From contig CBDUGP010000035.1 of assembly GCA_965366625.1 (NCBI GenBank), positions 1 through 64,000 of the forward strand: a DNA stretch of 64,000 nucleotides, given 5' to 3'. The DNA comes from JAUIJL01 sp965366625. Lineage in GTDB: Bacteria > Acidobacteriota > Thermoanaerobaculia > Multivoradales > J023. The translations under genes and the position numbers were made by a program. The stretch's first letter is position 1. Every line of letters begins with the position of its first letter. The notes below the pieces were generated by a model. The model saw nothing but the letters and a program-made list of their open reading frames with translations. It ran no database searches and was not told where the DNA came from. Positions 16,519 through 23,698 of the stretch are shown here, in pieces.

Positions 16519-16992
16519 TCAATCGAAAGGCGGCAGCTCACGTTCTTCGAGAGCGGGCTCGTCGAAGACCTCCTCCGGCTCTTCGTGCTCGTCCATGCGA
16601 CCCATTGCGTCGAGCCCATCCGGCGGTGTCGGAGCCATGGGGGCGACACCGGGCGCGGCGCCGGGAGGCGCGTCGAGCAGCTGAAAATTTTGACAAACCA
16701 CCTCGGTCCGATAGCGCTTGTCGCCGGTCTTGGTGTCGTGCCACGAGGTGGTCTGCAAACGACCCTCGACGTAGATCCGTCGCCCCGAGCTGAGCAGCCG
16801 ATCCGCCAGCTCCGCTTGTCGACCCCAGAACACCAGCGTGTGCCATTCCGTCTCTTCCTGCTTTTGGCCCTGAGCGTCACGCCACCGACGGTTGGTGGCG
16901 AGGGTGACGTTGGCCACCGCCCGTCCCGATTGGGTCATGCGCAGCTCCGGGTTGCGACCGAGATTTCCGATGAGCATCACTTTGTTGACCAT
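16519..16992 (-). CDS. ssb: Single-stranded DNA-binding protein
   Basis: A 157-aa protein starting at the ATG at 16992 (GGAGG upstream). It has the full SSB OB-fold pattern: MVNKVMLIGNLGRNPELR, AVANVTLATNRRW, TEWHTLVFWGRQAELADRLL, GRRIYVEGRLQTTSW and KRYRTEVV. A Pro/Gly-rich linker runs to an acidic C-terminus ending ELPPFD, equivalent to the DDIPF partner-binding tip of bacterial SSB. It is therefore a complete, functional-looking SSB, unlike the diverged OB-fold protein at 4853. Plasmid ssb genes support replication and conjugative single-strand transfer. Its own terminator follows and radC lies downstream. Confidence 0.93.
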   Translation of the reverse strand: MVNKVMLIGNLGRNPELRMTQSGRAVANVTLATNRRWRDAQGQKQEETEWHTLVFWGRQAELADRLLSSGRRIYVEGRLQTTSWHDTKTGDKRYRTEVVCQNFQLLDAPPGAAPGVAPMAPTPPDGLDAMGRMDEHEEPEEVFDEPALEERELPPFD

Positions 16993-17131
16993 GATCGACC
17001 TCCAAATCCTTACTTTCCAATCCTTGCTTTCCAAGGTGCCGATCGAGCCCGTCTCGATCGTTCGAAAGGTCCCCAAAACCCCCTTTCCGGGCTCCCTGCC
17101 TCCTCTTCGAGGCCTTTTCCAAACGCACGGA

Positions 17132-17638
17132 TCAACCCTCGCGCCAAGTCGGCGGCTCGTCGACCACCGCGTAGAGGTCGGCCATCAAATGGTTTTGCAC
17201 GAAATCGGCTAGGAACGAGTTGTTGTGGCGACGTGCCGCGGGATTCGGCCGGTCGAGATCACCCTCGTCATAGCTTTCGCAAAAGACGGGCGGAATCGCT
17301 TGCTGAAAAAATAGACACTCGACGCGACCCAGCTCGAAGCCGGACAAAGTGCCGGTCAACGAGGCGTTGCCGTCACTGCCGGGGGGATGAACCAACAACA
17401 AGAGATCCGGATCCGCACAAAGGTCCCCATTGCGTAGGAAATAGTGGGCGAGGGAGATGTGGCGAGTGCCCGGCAGCTTGGGGTTCTCCGCTAGGACCTC
17501 CAGCACCAGGTCCATCATGGCCGTCGATCCACGGCCGTCATTGGCCTTGAGCACGAGCCGTTCCCCGATCTCGAGATCCGCCGGCTCTCGTCGGAGCAAG
17601 AGCCCCAGCTGAGCGTAAAGACGTTCGTATCGATTCAT
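17132..17638 (-). CDS. Hypothetical plasmid protein
   Basis: A 168-aa soluble protein starting at an ATG preceded by GGAGG. Visible features are an N-terminal helix (MNRYERLYAQLGLLL), LSLAHYF-like and HYFLRNGDL segments, an acidic DPDLLLLVHPP strand and RHNNSFLADFVQNHLMADLY near the C-terminus. The HYF(x)NGDL/DP(D)LLL pattern reminds me of small proteins carried next to ssb/radC in plasmid accessory modules, but I cannot name a family with confidence. It is co-oriented with ssb and radC. A GC hairpin (17659-17676) lies 21 nt before the start. Confidence 0.7.
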   Translation of the reverse strand: MNRYERLYAQLGLLLRREPADLEIGERLVLKANDGRGSTAMMDLVLEVLAENPKLPGTRHISLAHYFLRNGDLCADPDLLLLVHPPGSDGNASLTGTLSGFELGRVECLFFQQAIPPVFCESYDEGDLDRPNPAARRHNNSFLADFVQNHLMADLYAVVDEPPTWREG

Positions 17639-17658
17639 AGAGCCTCCAGGGGTCGTGA

Positions 17659-17676
17659 GGCCGCCGGAGCGCGGCC
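17659..17676 (-). promoter_or_regulatory. GC hairpin in the leader of the gene at 17638
   Basis: GGCCGC/GCGGCC arms around 6 nt, positioned like the leader palindromes of the neighbouring genes but with different arms. Confidence 0.4.
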
Positions 17677-17731
17677 TTCGCCTTTCCCGAAAAGCTCTTC
17701 TTTGGATCCGTCACCAAGGATTTCCCGCCCC

Positions 17732-18448
17732 TCAAGAGCGGAAATACGGGCTGCCCGCCCGCTGAAGCTCCCCAGGCTCCCCGGAGTCGCTACCGACCGG
17801 CACATCCCTCCAGCGCGTCCAGAAAACCGGCGGCGGGGAAAGACCGACCCCGAACCCCGCACCAATCCGTTTCGCCTCGGCAGTGGGCCGTAAGAAGGCG
17901 TAACGATAGCGAGCGGCCTCTCCGGTCAAGACGAAACCCAACCCACCGCCGAATTGCACACAGACGACACCTTTCAGGGCCCAAAGCAACACCCGTCGGA
18001 CCCAAGCCAGCGGCACCCGTGGCGGATTCGATGCCTCCGTCACCGCGGTCTCCATCACCACCGTCGGCGGCGTGCCCCAAAGGCGCCGGAACGAAGCACC
18101 GTAAACGTCGAGATTCAAGGACGCGGTCCCCGGGTCGACCCGATTCCACAATACGTTCCGCGAATAGTGATCGAGAACCATCCGCAGGTGCTCGGAAGGG
18201 CCGTAGAAGTCCCGCAGCAGCTTCTCCGTGACCTTGACTACCGTCTCCAGCGAAATCCAAAGACCACCGTCACCCCCGTCCACGACGTCGAGCCGGGTCA
18301 CGGCCGCCAACAACCGATGGCGTTGGGCCCGGCCCTCGACGAGGTCCAGCAGCTCGTGGACCGCGCGGGCCCTGGGTCCATAATCGGGCCGGCCTTCCGG
18401 GTGTAAAGCGGCGAGCAATCTGCGGTGACGACGGTGTTTTTTGTTCAC
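17732..18448 (-). CDS. Hypothetical protein
   Basis: A 238-aa protein. I chose the GTG at 18448, which follows AAGGAG; the frame is open to 18496 but the extra residues overlap a leader palindrome. The N-terminus is very basic (NKKHRRHRRLLAAL). The body is mixed alpha/beta with GGLWISLETVVKVTEKLL, LRMVLDHYSRNVLWNRVDP and a hydrophobic stretch, LLWALKGVVCVQFGGGLGFVL (about residues 165-186), which may be a buried core or a single membrane segment. No family recognised. It belongs to the minus-strand accessory run with ssb and radC and shares their leader palindrome. Confidence 0.6.
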   Translation of the reverse strand: MNKKHRRHRRLLAALHPEGRPDYGPRARAVHELLDLVEGRAQRHRLLAAVTRLDVVDGGDGGLWISLETVVKVTEKLLRDFYGPSEHLRMVLDHYSRNVLWNRVDPGTASLNLDVYGASFRRLWGTPPTVVMETAVTEASNPPRVPLAWVRRVLLWALKGVVCVQFGGGLGFVLTGEAARYRYAFLRPTAEAKRIGAGFGVGLSPPPVFWTRWRDVPVGSDSGEPGELQRAGSPYFRS

Positions 18449-18473
18449 GGATCCGGTTCTCCTTCGATTCGAG

Positions 18474-18492
18474 GCCGAGCGGCACGCTCGGC
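18474..18492 (-). promoter_or_regulatory. Leader palindrome, second copy of the shared hairpin
   Basis: GCCGAGC/GCTCGGC around GGCAC, 26 nt before the GTG start at 18448. It shares the CCGAGC-N5-GCTCGG core with the leaders at 16410 and 63702. Confidence 0.6.
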
Positions 18493-18540
18493 TCACCTCG
18501 CTCGGAAGAGATCTCTTTCGGATCCGGACATCTGGACGTC

Positions 18541-18569
18541 AAAAAAGGCCGTCCGGAGGCGGCCTTTTT
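18541..18569 (-). terminator. Bidirectional terminator after the Uma2 gene
   Basis: AAAAAAGGCCG with CGGCCTTTTT form a stem flanked by an A-run on one side and a T-run on the other. It therefore works on either strand; on the minus strand it lies between the Rpn-like tail remnant below the Uma2 stop and the leader of the next gene. Confidence 0.75.
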
Positions 18570-18582
18570 CGAACGATGATTC

Positions 18583-18626
18583 CTCTATTCTGCGGATTGG
18601 ATCGGGATCCAGAGCGAATCCCTTTG
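18583..18626 (-). pseudogene. Remnant of an Rpn-like gene tail
   Basis: About 44 bp match, with roughly eight differences, the 3' part of the Rpn-like gene at 19428. The shared protein motif on the minus strand is KGFALDPDxIRRIEE. The rest of the gene is absent, so this looks like a decayed copy between the Uma2 gene and its terminator. Confidence 0.55.
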
Positions 18627-18661
18627 TCAGGCTGCTGTCAGCCGACCATGACCTCGGCCGT

Positions 18662-19252
18662 TCAGCGCAATCGGACCGGACCGAACGGCACGCGGCGGAA
18701 GACTCGGGAGAGCTTGAGCCCACAGCCCAGGGTTTCCAGCTCCAGCGTCGATTCCTGCCCTCGCAGATCGACGTAGCGCCAAGAGTCCTGCCGACGCACG
18801 AAATGCTCGACTCGCGGCGCGTCTTGGGTCACCAAAACATATTCGGCCAAGGATTCGACTTGCTGATAGTGCTCGAATTTCCGACCCCGATCGTAGGCTT
18901 CAGTGGTCGGCGAAAGCACCTCGAAGATCACCACGGGATTCAGCAACACGTCGTCCAACGAGTCGGAGAATTCCTGCTTGCCACATGCCACGACGATATC
19001 TGGATAGGTAAAGAGCCCCGTGCGGCTCACCAAGACGCGCATATCGCCGGCATAGACATCGCAATCCCGATCCGCGAGCAGACCGTCCAACGCCGCCACG
19101 ATATTGGTCGAGATTCGATTGTGGGCTCGGCTCGCACCGGCGAGAAGAAACGTCTCGCCGTTGAAATACTCACTGCGCTGTTCTGCTCGACGCTCCATGG
19201 CCAAGTATTGCTCGGGCGTCAGCTTGCGTTGTGCGGTTTGGGACATGACCAT
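18662..19252 (-). CDS. Uma2-family (DUF820) PD-(D/E)XK endonuclease-like protein
   Basis: A 196-aa protein. The order LTPEQYLAMERRAEQRSEYFNGE, then HNRISTNIVAALDGLL, then YPDIVVACG and NPVVIFEVLSPTTEAYDRGRKFEHYQ is diagnostic of the Uma2 family. The D of YPDIVV and the E of FEVLS with the downstream K form a PD-(D/E)XK-like site. These proteins are abundant in mobile DNA and multicellular bacteria; their role is unclear. A second in-frame ATG at 19246 is an alternative start. The tail remnant of an Rpn-like nuclease gene directly downstream suggests repeated turnover of nuclease-fold genes in this patch. Confidence 0.88.
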   Translation of the reverse strand: MVMSQTAQRKLTPEQYLAMERRAEQRSEYFNGETFLLAGASRAHNRISTNIVAALDGLLADRDCDVYAGDMRVLVSRTGLFTYPDIVVACGKQEFSDSLDDVLLNPVVIFEVLSPTTEAYDRGRKFEHYQQVESLAEYVLVTQDAPRVEHFVRRQDSWRYVDLRGQESTLELETLGCGLKLSRVFRRVPFGPVRLR

Positions 19253-19427
19253 CTAATAGTACCCCAAGCCAACTGTCGGAAATGGACCGAGCGATGCCGC
19301 GATCATTCATGTCGACATAAACCGTTCCAACGGCTCTTGGTGCGGATCGCCGATCCAGGTGGTGTCCCGCTGCTCCCTCTCGTGTATCGAGGCTCTCGGT
19401 GGAGCAGCGGAACGATAGGGGAGGGGG

Positions 19428-20360
19428 TCAGTCGAAGAGCTGGTCGGCCGAGTCGGCTTGGACGGCCTTGGTCAGCCAAGCCTTGAGCTGCTCGAGATCC
19501 ATGCACTCCTCAATCCTGCGGATCTGGTCGGGATCCAGAGCAAATCCCTTGGCTTCGCAGACTTGCAGAAGAGCGGCATGACGCTCTTCGAGGATACCTT
19601 CCTGCCGGCCTTTCTGAATACCCTCTTCTTCGATGCTGGTGACGAATTGCACGTTCTTTTCCTCCTCAGTGTCGCGGATGGTTTGGTTCAGGCGTTCCTT
19701 GAGCGGTGCGGGCAGGGTCATCAGCCATTCCATGAACCGATGGAGATGGAGGACCTTCTGCTTGCCGTAACCGAGGTCGTAGAGGCGGAGGGCCAAGTAC
19801 CGACGCCAGCGATACCGCTCCTCAGCCTGTCCGCGGGTGGCCTGGGATTTCAAATGAGCCATCACCACGACGGCGAAGGGATTCTTGCTCGCTTCGAGCA
19901 CGTCCCACCGATTATTGTACTCTCGTAGTTTAACGGTGGGAAATTCCAGGCGCATGGTGCAGCCTCCGAAGTCGCAGGCGGTGAAGCTTTTGGGATGAAA
20001 GCTCGGGCTTTCGTCGCCCAAAACCGCCACCGACACCACGGGTCGTTTGAATCGGTCGAAGGCTCGATAGTTGTAGATGAACATGCGCTCGGCGAAGTCG
20101 GGTTTGTCTTGGGCCTGTACCTCGACGTGCACCAACACCTCCACGGGATCGCCCGAGTGGGTTTGCAATCTGAACAGCTTGTCGGCGACCTTGGCGCCGA
20201 CCTCGGACTCAGAAAAGAGCTCCGGCAGCTCTTTGTCGAGACCGACGACGGGCTGATCCCAATCGATGCCCTCGTGGATTTCCGGAAAAAGGAGCCGAAA
20301 GAAATCCTCCAAATAGTGACCGAGAATTTCTTTCCAAGGCTCGTCATAGCGATCGATCAT
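19428..20360 (-). CDS. Rpn-like PD-(D/E)XK transposase-family nuclease, copy 1
   Basis: A 310-aa protein. The start at 20360 is preceded by GAGGAGG; 16 further in-frame residues are possible upstream. It begins MIDRYDEPWKEILGHYLEDFF and contains VLVHVEVQAQ and FAERMFIYNYRAFDRF, the E-x-Q core and following helix of the Rpn/YhgA-type nuclease fold. Next come FHPKSF, a regulatory helical region, a Gly/Glu-rich GIQKGRQEGILEERHA repeat, and a tail RRIEECMDLEQLKAWLTKA ending SADQLFD. Rpn proteins are linked to recombination and phage defence. The whole protein is paralogous to the gene at 50456, and the tail is shared with 59310 and the partial gene at 63910. Confidence 0.85.
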   Translation of the reverse strand: MIDRYDEPWKEILGHYLEDFFRLLFPEIHEGIDWDQPVVGLDKELPELFSESEVGAKVADKLFRLQTHSGDPVEVLVHVEVQAQDKPDFAERMFIYNYRAFDRFKRPVVSVAVLGDESPSFHPKSFTACDFGGCTMRLEFPTVKLREYNNRWDVLEASKNPFAVVVMAHLKSQATRGQAEERYRWRRYLALRLYDLGYGKQKVLHLHRFMEWLMTLPAPLKERLNQTIRDTEEEKNVQFVTSIEEEGIQKGRQEGILEERHAALLQVCEAKGFALDPDQIRRIEECMDLEQLKAWLTKAVQADSADQLFD

Positions 20361-20649
20361 CCGCACCTCCTCGTCCGTTGTCGGGATCGAGCTCGTCTCG
20401 ATCCTCACCCGAACCCAAAAACCTCTCTGGCTCGGGTCGATCCGACAACCTACCGGCCGACGTCGAGGAGGTCTTGTTTTTGTGCTTTGTTGGAGAGTGA
20501 CGGACTCGCCGGTCGGTGGAACGGTTCGAAGACTCCGGATTTCGGAGTGGTAGGTCGCATTTCGTCGACTTGGGGCATGCGACGGACCCAGCCAATCTGG
20601 GAAAAGGCGTCAGAAGGCGGTTTTTACAGCAACTCAGAACAACAACGGC

Positions 20650-21027
20650 CTACCGAGGCTCGGTGTCGTCCAACCCCTGAATCTGCTCCAACAAAAGCGA
20701 CGCCAGCATCGCCGCCCGCTTACCCGGTCGGCTGTCGTCCACGGCATGGACCTGTTGATGGGGTGGCAAGGGACGCAACGAACCCTTTTCCAAGAAAACC
20801 ATGCGCAAGTCGACGGCCTCGAAGGCGGCCACGACCTCGGCCCATTTGAACGACGCGATGCCGGCTTCCCGCCGGTAGAGCTTCTGTGCCGTGAGCGGTG
20901 TGTGGGACGGGTCGAGGTCTCGAAGCCTCCGATTCAACAGCTCCACGTGTTGCTCGCGGGTCAAACCCAGCTCCTGACGACGGACCCGTAGCAGGTCGCC
21001 GAGGTGGGCGGACGATCGATCCGTCAT
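20650..21027 (-). CDS. Small XRE-like helix-turn-helix protein
   Basis: A 125-aa protein starting at the ATG at 21027, preceded by AAAGG; the open frame continues to 21198 without a better site. The N-terminal part HLGDLLRVRRQELGLTREQHVELLNRRL resembles the first helices of an XRE domain, although the second half of the HTH is atypical (LYRREAGIASFKWAEVVAAFEAVDLRMVFL). The tail is helical (KRAAMLASLLLEQIQGL). It is probably a plasmid regulator or antitoxin-like DNA-binding protein, with no partner toxin evident. It is divergent from the small secreted-protein gene at 21203, so the 176 bp between them probably contain both promoters. Confidence 0.6.
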   Translation of the reverse strand: MTDRSSAHLGDLLRVRRQELGLTREQHVELLNRRLRDLDPSHTPLTAQKLYRREAGIASFKWAEVVAAFEAVDLRMVFLEKGSLRPLPPHQQVHAVDDSRPGKRAAMLASLLLEQIQGLDDTEPR

Positions 21028-21202
21028 GGCGTTTCGCCTTTCAAGACACAAGTTTCTCCGTTGAGCGGAACGATACCAAGAACCGCGTCCCATGAGGGCG
21101 GTCGTCGCCGCCTCGTGGGCTAAAGTGGGCCTCCGGTAAGTGGCAACGGCGGGCGTGCTCCCGCTCGGCGGAGCGTGCTCGCGAATCTTAAGGAGCACCG
21201 TC

Positions 21203-21436
21203 TTGAAGAAATGTAGCCTAGTGTTGATCGTTGCGGCGTTGGCGACTTTGCCCGTCTACGCCGGTCCTATGGACGTCGTGGATTCCATTTGGACGGGAAT
21301 CGCCGACGTGTTCGAGTCGATCGTGGAAACGGTTCAAGAGGTTTTCGGCGAGGAGGGGAATACCCAGTCTTTTGCCGATGATGAGCCTGGACCTCCAAAC
21401 GCTGAGATTCCTCCCAACATGGATCCGAACGGCTGA
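21203..21436 (+). CDS. Small exported acidic protein
   Basis: A 77-aa protein with a TTG start 8 nt after AAGGAG. It begins with a signal peptide (KKCSLVLIVAALATLPVYAG), then a helical segment (MDVVDSIWTGIADVFESIV) and an acidic Pro/Asn-rich tail (GPPNAEIPPNMDPNG). I do not recognise the family. Its convergent neighbour, 3 bp past its stop, is a large helical repeat protein with an HTH-like N-terminus, suggesting a peptide/TPR-regulator pair, but this is only position-based. Confidence 0.55.
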   Translation: MKKCSLVLIVAALATLPVYAGPMDVVDSIWTGIADVFESIVETVQEVFGEEGNTQSFADDEPGPPNAEIPPNMDPNG

Positions 21437-21439
21437 AGC

Positions 21440-22747
21440 CTAGAAGAGCTTCTCGAGGGCCGGGCTCAGAGGCTCCGGCTCTCGTCCTTGAGCCAGCGCC
21501 CTCATGACCTCAGTCATCAAATCCCGTGCGGGTTTGGAATCGATCTTTCGAAGCTGGGGGAGCAGGGGGCGAAGCTCGAGGACGAGCTCGTGCGGTTGCA
21601 TCACTCCTGCGTCGAGGATTTCAGCGACCAGATATAGAAGATTGAGCGGGCTCTGTTCCTCGGTTCGGTAGCAGAGCGCGCGACTGAATAGGACCTTCGC
21701 CATCTCCCGCTGATCCTTCTTCAAGCGCATGCAGGCATCCAACCAGATGACCCTGAAAACGAATTGGGGATCCTCGAAAGCGCTCGTGTCGATCTGCTCA
21801 AGGTAGAAGAGCGCTTTGTCCAAGTTGCCGGCGTCGGCTTCCCAGCCGGCCAGGTTGTAGGCTGCGTAGTAGCCGAAAGGTGACTCGGCAGCCAAGCGAT
21901 AGGCGGTCAGAGTCGCCTTTTTCTCAAGGTCGAATTGTTTAGAAGCTTGGTAGGTATTGGCCAATCCGAGTGCTACTCGACCCGCTAGCTGCGGGTCGAC
22001 CAATAGGGCCTTGCCCAAGGTCGCCAGGTAGTACGACTCCGCAAGATCCCATTCCCCATCCTGGCGCAGCAAATACGAGGCGTGGTCCTCCAAATACAGC
22101 CGACTCGGGCTGTGCCCGTCGAGCGGTAAGCGGAACGCTTGCGCGAGGATCGACATGGCCAGGGGCACGTCCACATTGACCGCCTTGGCGGAGAGGTCCA
22201 ACACCTCCGCCAGGTCGCGGACGTCCGTCGGCGAGTATTTCCGGCGCCGGGCCAGCTCTCGAAACACCGACCGCCGATAGTGCCCGACCTTCTGCTCGAA
22301 GGCGGTTCTCGACCGCCGCCGAATGCTTTCCAGATCGTGGAATCGATCGCTGGGTGTGACCACGAGGCCGCTGTCTGGAAAAGGCTCCGTGGTCCGTCCT
22401 TCCGCCACCTTTTGAATCAGCCGATTGACGATCGGCTGTGCCTTTGGGAAGCCGGCGCTCGGATCCCCGGCCTTCGTGTCCCCGCCGGGGTATCGACTGA
22501 AGAGATCCATCAACCGGCCGATCGAGGGTAGGCCGTCGGGTAGGCGTCCCGAGTCGACCAGGATCTCGTGCAGGTCCAGCTCGAACGAATCCGCGACGTG
22601 CAGCATCTCGGTCACGGGAAACGGCCGATGGCCGGCCAGCTGACGCGACAGCCGCCGCTCCCCCAAACCGAGCTTCTGCTCGGCGTCGGAGAGGGTGGTC
22701 TTACGCCGAAGGGCGTGGCGGAAGGAGTCGAGGAATGAAGAGCTCAT
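21440..22747 (-). CDS. HTH-like plus TPR-like repeat regulator
   Basis: A 435-aa protein. I start it at the ATG at 22747 (SSSFLDSFRHALRRKTTL) because the frame above it is antisense to another gene; no clear ribosome-binding site is visible. Residues 1-60 resemble an XRE-type HTH (LSDAEQKLGLGERRLSRQLAG, VTEMLHVADSFELDLHEIL). From about 190 onward the protein is all-helical with TPR-like blocks such as WDLAESYYLATLGKALL, ALGLANTYQASKQFDLEKKA and AAYNLAGWEADAGNLDKALFYLEQI. That architecture is seen in peptide- or protein-responsive regulators. The convergent small exported protein at 21203 is a possible ligand, unproven. Confidence 0.6.
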   Translation of the reverse strand: MSSSFLDSFRHALRRKTTLSDAEQKLGLGERRLSRQLAGHRPFPVTEMLHVADSFELDLHEILVDSGRLPDGLPSIGRLMDLFSRYPGGDTKAGDPSAGFPKAQPIVNRLIQKVAEGRTTEPFPDSGLVVTPSDRFHDLESIRRRSRTAFEQKVGHYRRSVFRELARRRKYSPTDVRDLAEVLDLSAKAVNVDVPLAMSILAQAFRLPLDGHSPSRLYLEDHASYLLRQDGEWDLAESYYLATLGKALLVDPQLAGRVALGLANTYQASKQFDLEKKATLTAYRLAAESPFGYYAAYNLAGWEADAGNLDKALFYLEQIDTSAFEDPQFVFRVIWLDACMRLKKDQREMAKVLFSRALCYRTEEQSPLNLLYLVAEILDAGVMQPHELVLELRPLLPQLRKIDSKPARDLMTEVMRALAQGREPEPLSPALEKLF

Positions 22748-22936
22748 AAAGCTTGAAAACAATGGAACAGTCGAGACGGGATCGTAGCAAAGATTTGTCT
22801 TTACAGGAAAACTGGACGCCTGGCGTCCGGTGAGGGGCGCTCTAGGCTGAAATTTGGCGTTTTGCCCGGAAATCCGAAGCCCGAGGGCTATTCTCTCGTC
22901 GTCCCAAAGAACGCTTGACGAAAGAGAGATTGCCGC

Positions 22937-23437
22937 ATGAAGACAGCTCGGGAAACCCACACCACCTACGGGGCGGCCCTCGTGATCGACGAAGAGGGCC
23001 GGCTCATGCCGACACCCTTTCGGGTCGAAAACGAGCGGTGTTGGGCTCCGTGCGACGAAGCGGAATTCGTCGACTCCGGGCACGTCGCCGTGCCGGGTTA
23101 TCTCTCGACGCGGTTGCTCGCCGGCTTGCCGGGGATCGGTGCGGGATCGACCAGCGTGTCTTTGGTTTCCGGATATCTCATGCACCGGGTGTCGGCGGAG
23201 CTGGCGTCCGGGCAATTCACCGAAACGGAATCCGCGCTGCTCGCCGCCCTCCATCCCTCCGACGGTGCCTCCGTCGCCACTTACCCCGAGGGGGAGACCC
23301 CTCCAACCCGGGGAGCGGGGGAGCGCGAATCCAAGGCCGAGAAAGGGGGTCGAGCGCGAAGCGCGACCGGACTCGGGATCGACGGGCCCGTCCCAACCCA
23401 CCCTCCATCACCCCAGGCTTGCGGCGGGTTGCAGTAG
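22937..23437 (+). CDS. Hypothetical protein upstream of the transfer operon
   Basis: A 166-aa protein with a weak AAAGAGAG site. Residues 1-90 look like a real folded domain (TTYGAALVIDEEGRLMPTPFRVENERCW). Residues about 110-166 are Pro/Gly/Arg-rich and could be spurious extension. No family recognised. It is divergent from the TPR regulator and precedes the conjugation genes by about 260 bp. That interval contains only short antisense frames. Confidence 0.45.
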   Translation: MKTARETHTTYGAALVIDEEGRLMPTPFRVENERCWAPCDEAEFVDSGHVAVPGYLSTRLLAGLPGIGAGSTSVSLVSGYLMHRVSAELASGQFTETESALLAALHPSDGASVATYPEGETPPTRGAGERESKAEKGGRARSATGLGIDGPVPTHPPSPQACGGLQ

Positions 23438-23698
23438 CTGTGCACAAGGACTCGGGCTCGGGTCCGATCGATCCCGAACGGGACACGCCCGGCGTGTCTC
23501 TCTTTTTGGCTAGAGGTATCCGAAAATTGACGATCATTAGTCGTTCAAAAGATACAGAGCTTCCGCCATACCGGCGGGAGATGTGGCGAACGGCGGGGTC
23601 GGGGCTCGGACGATTCCCGATCGGGTGCTCGGCCCCGCCACTTTTTGCGCCGCCCAAAGACGGAAACGGAAACGAAAACGACGGGAGATGTGAAAGCG

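Noticed and set aside
16389..16880. N-terminal extension of the RadC frame
   Set aside because: It overlaps the ssb gene out of frame and its terminator. A clear ribosome-binding site and start exist at 16388.
17790..18260. Alternative minus-strand gene overlapping 17732-18448
   Set aside because: It has shadow composition and no ribosome-binding site. The 17732-18448 frame has balanced composition and a start after AAGGAG.
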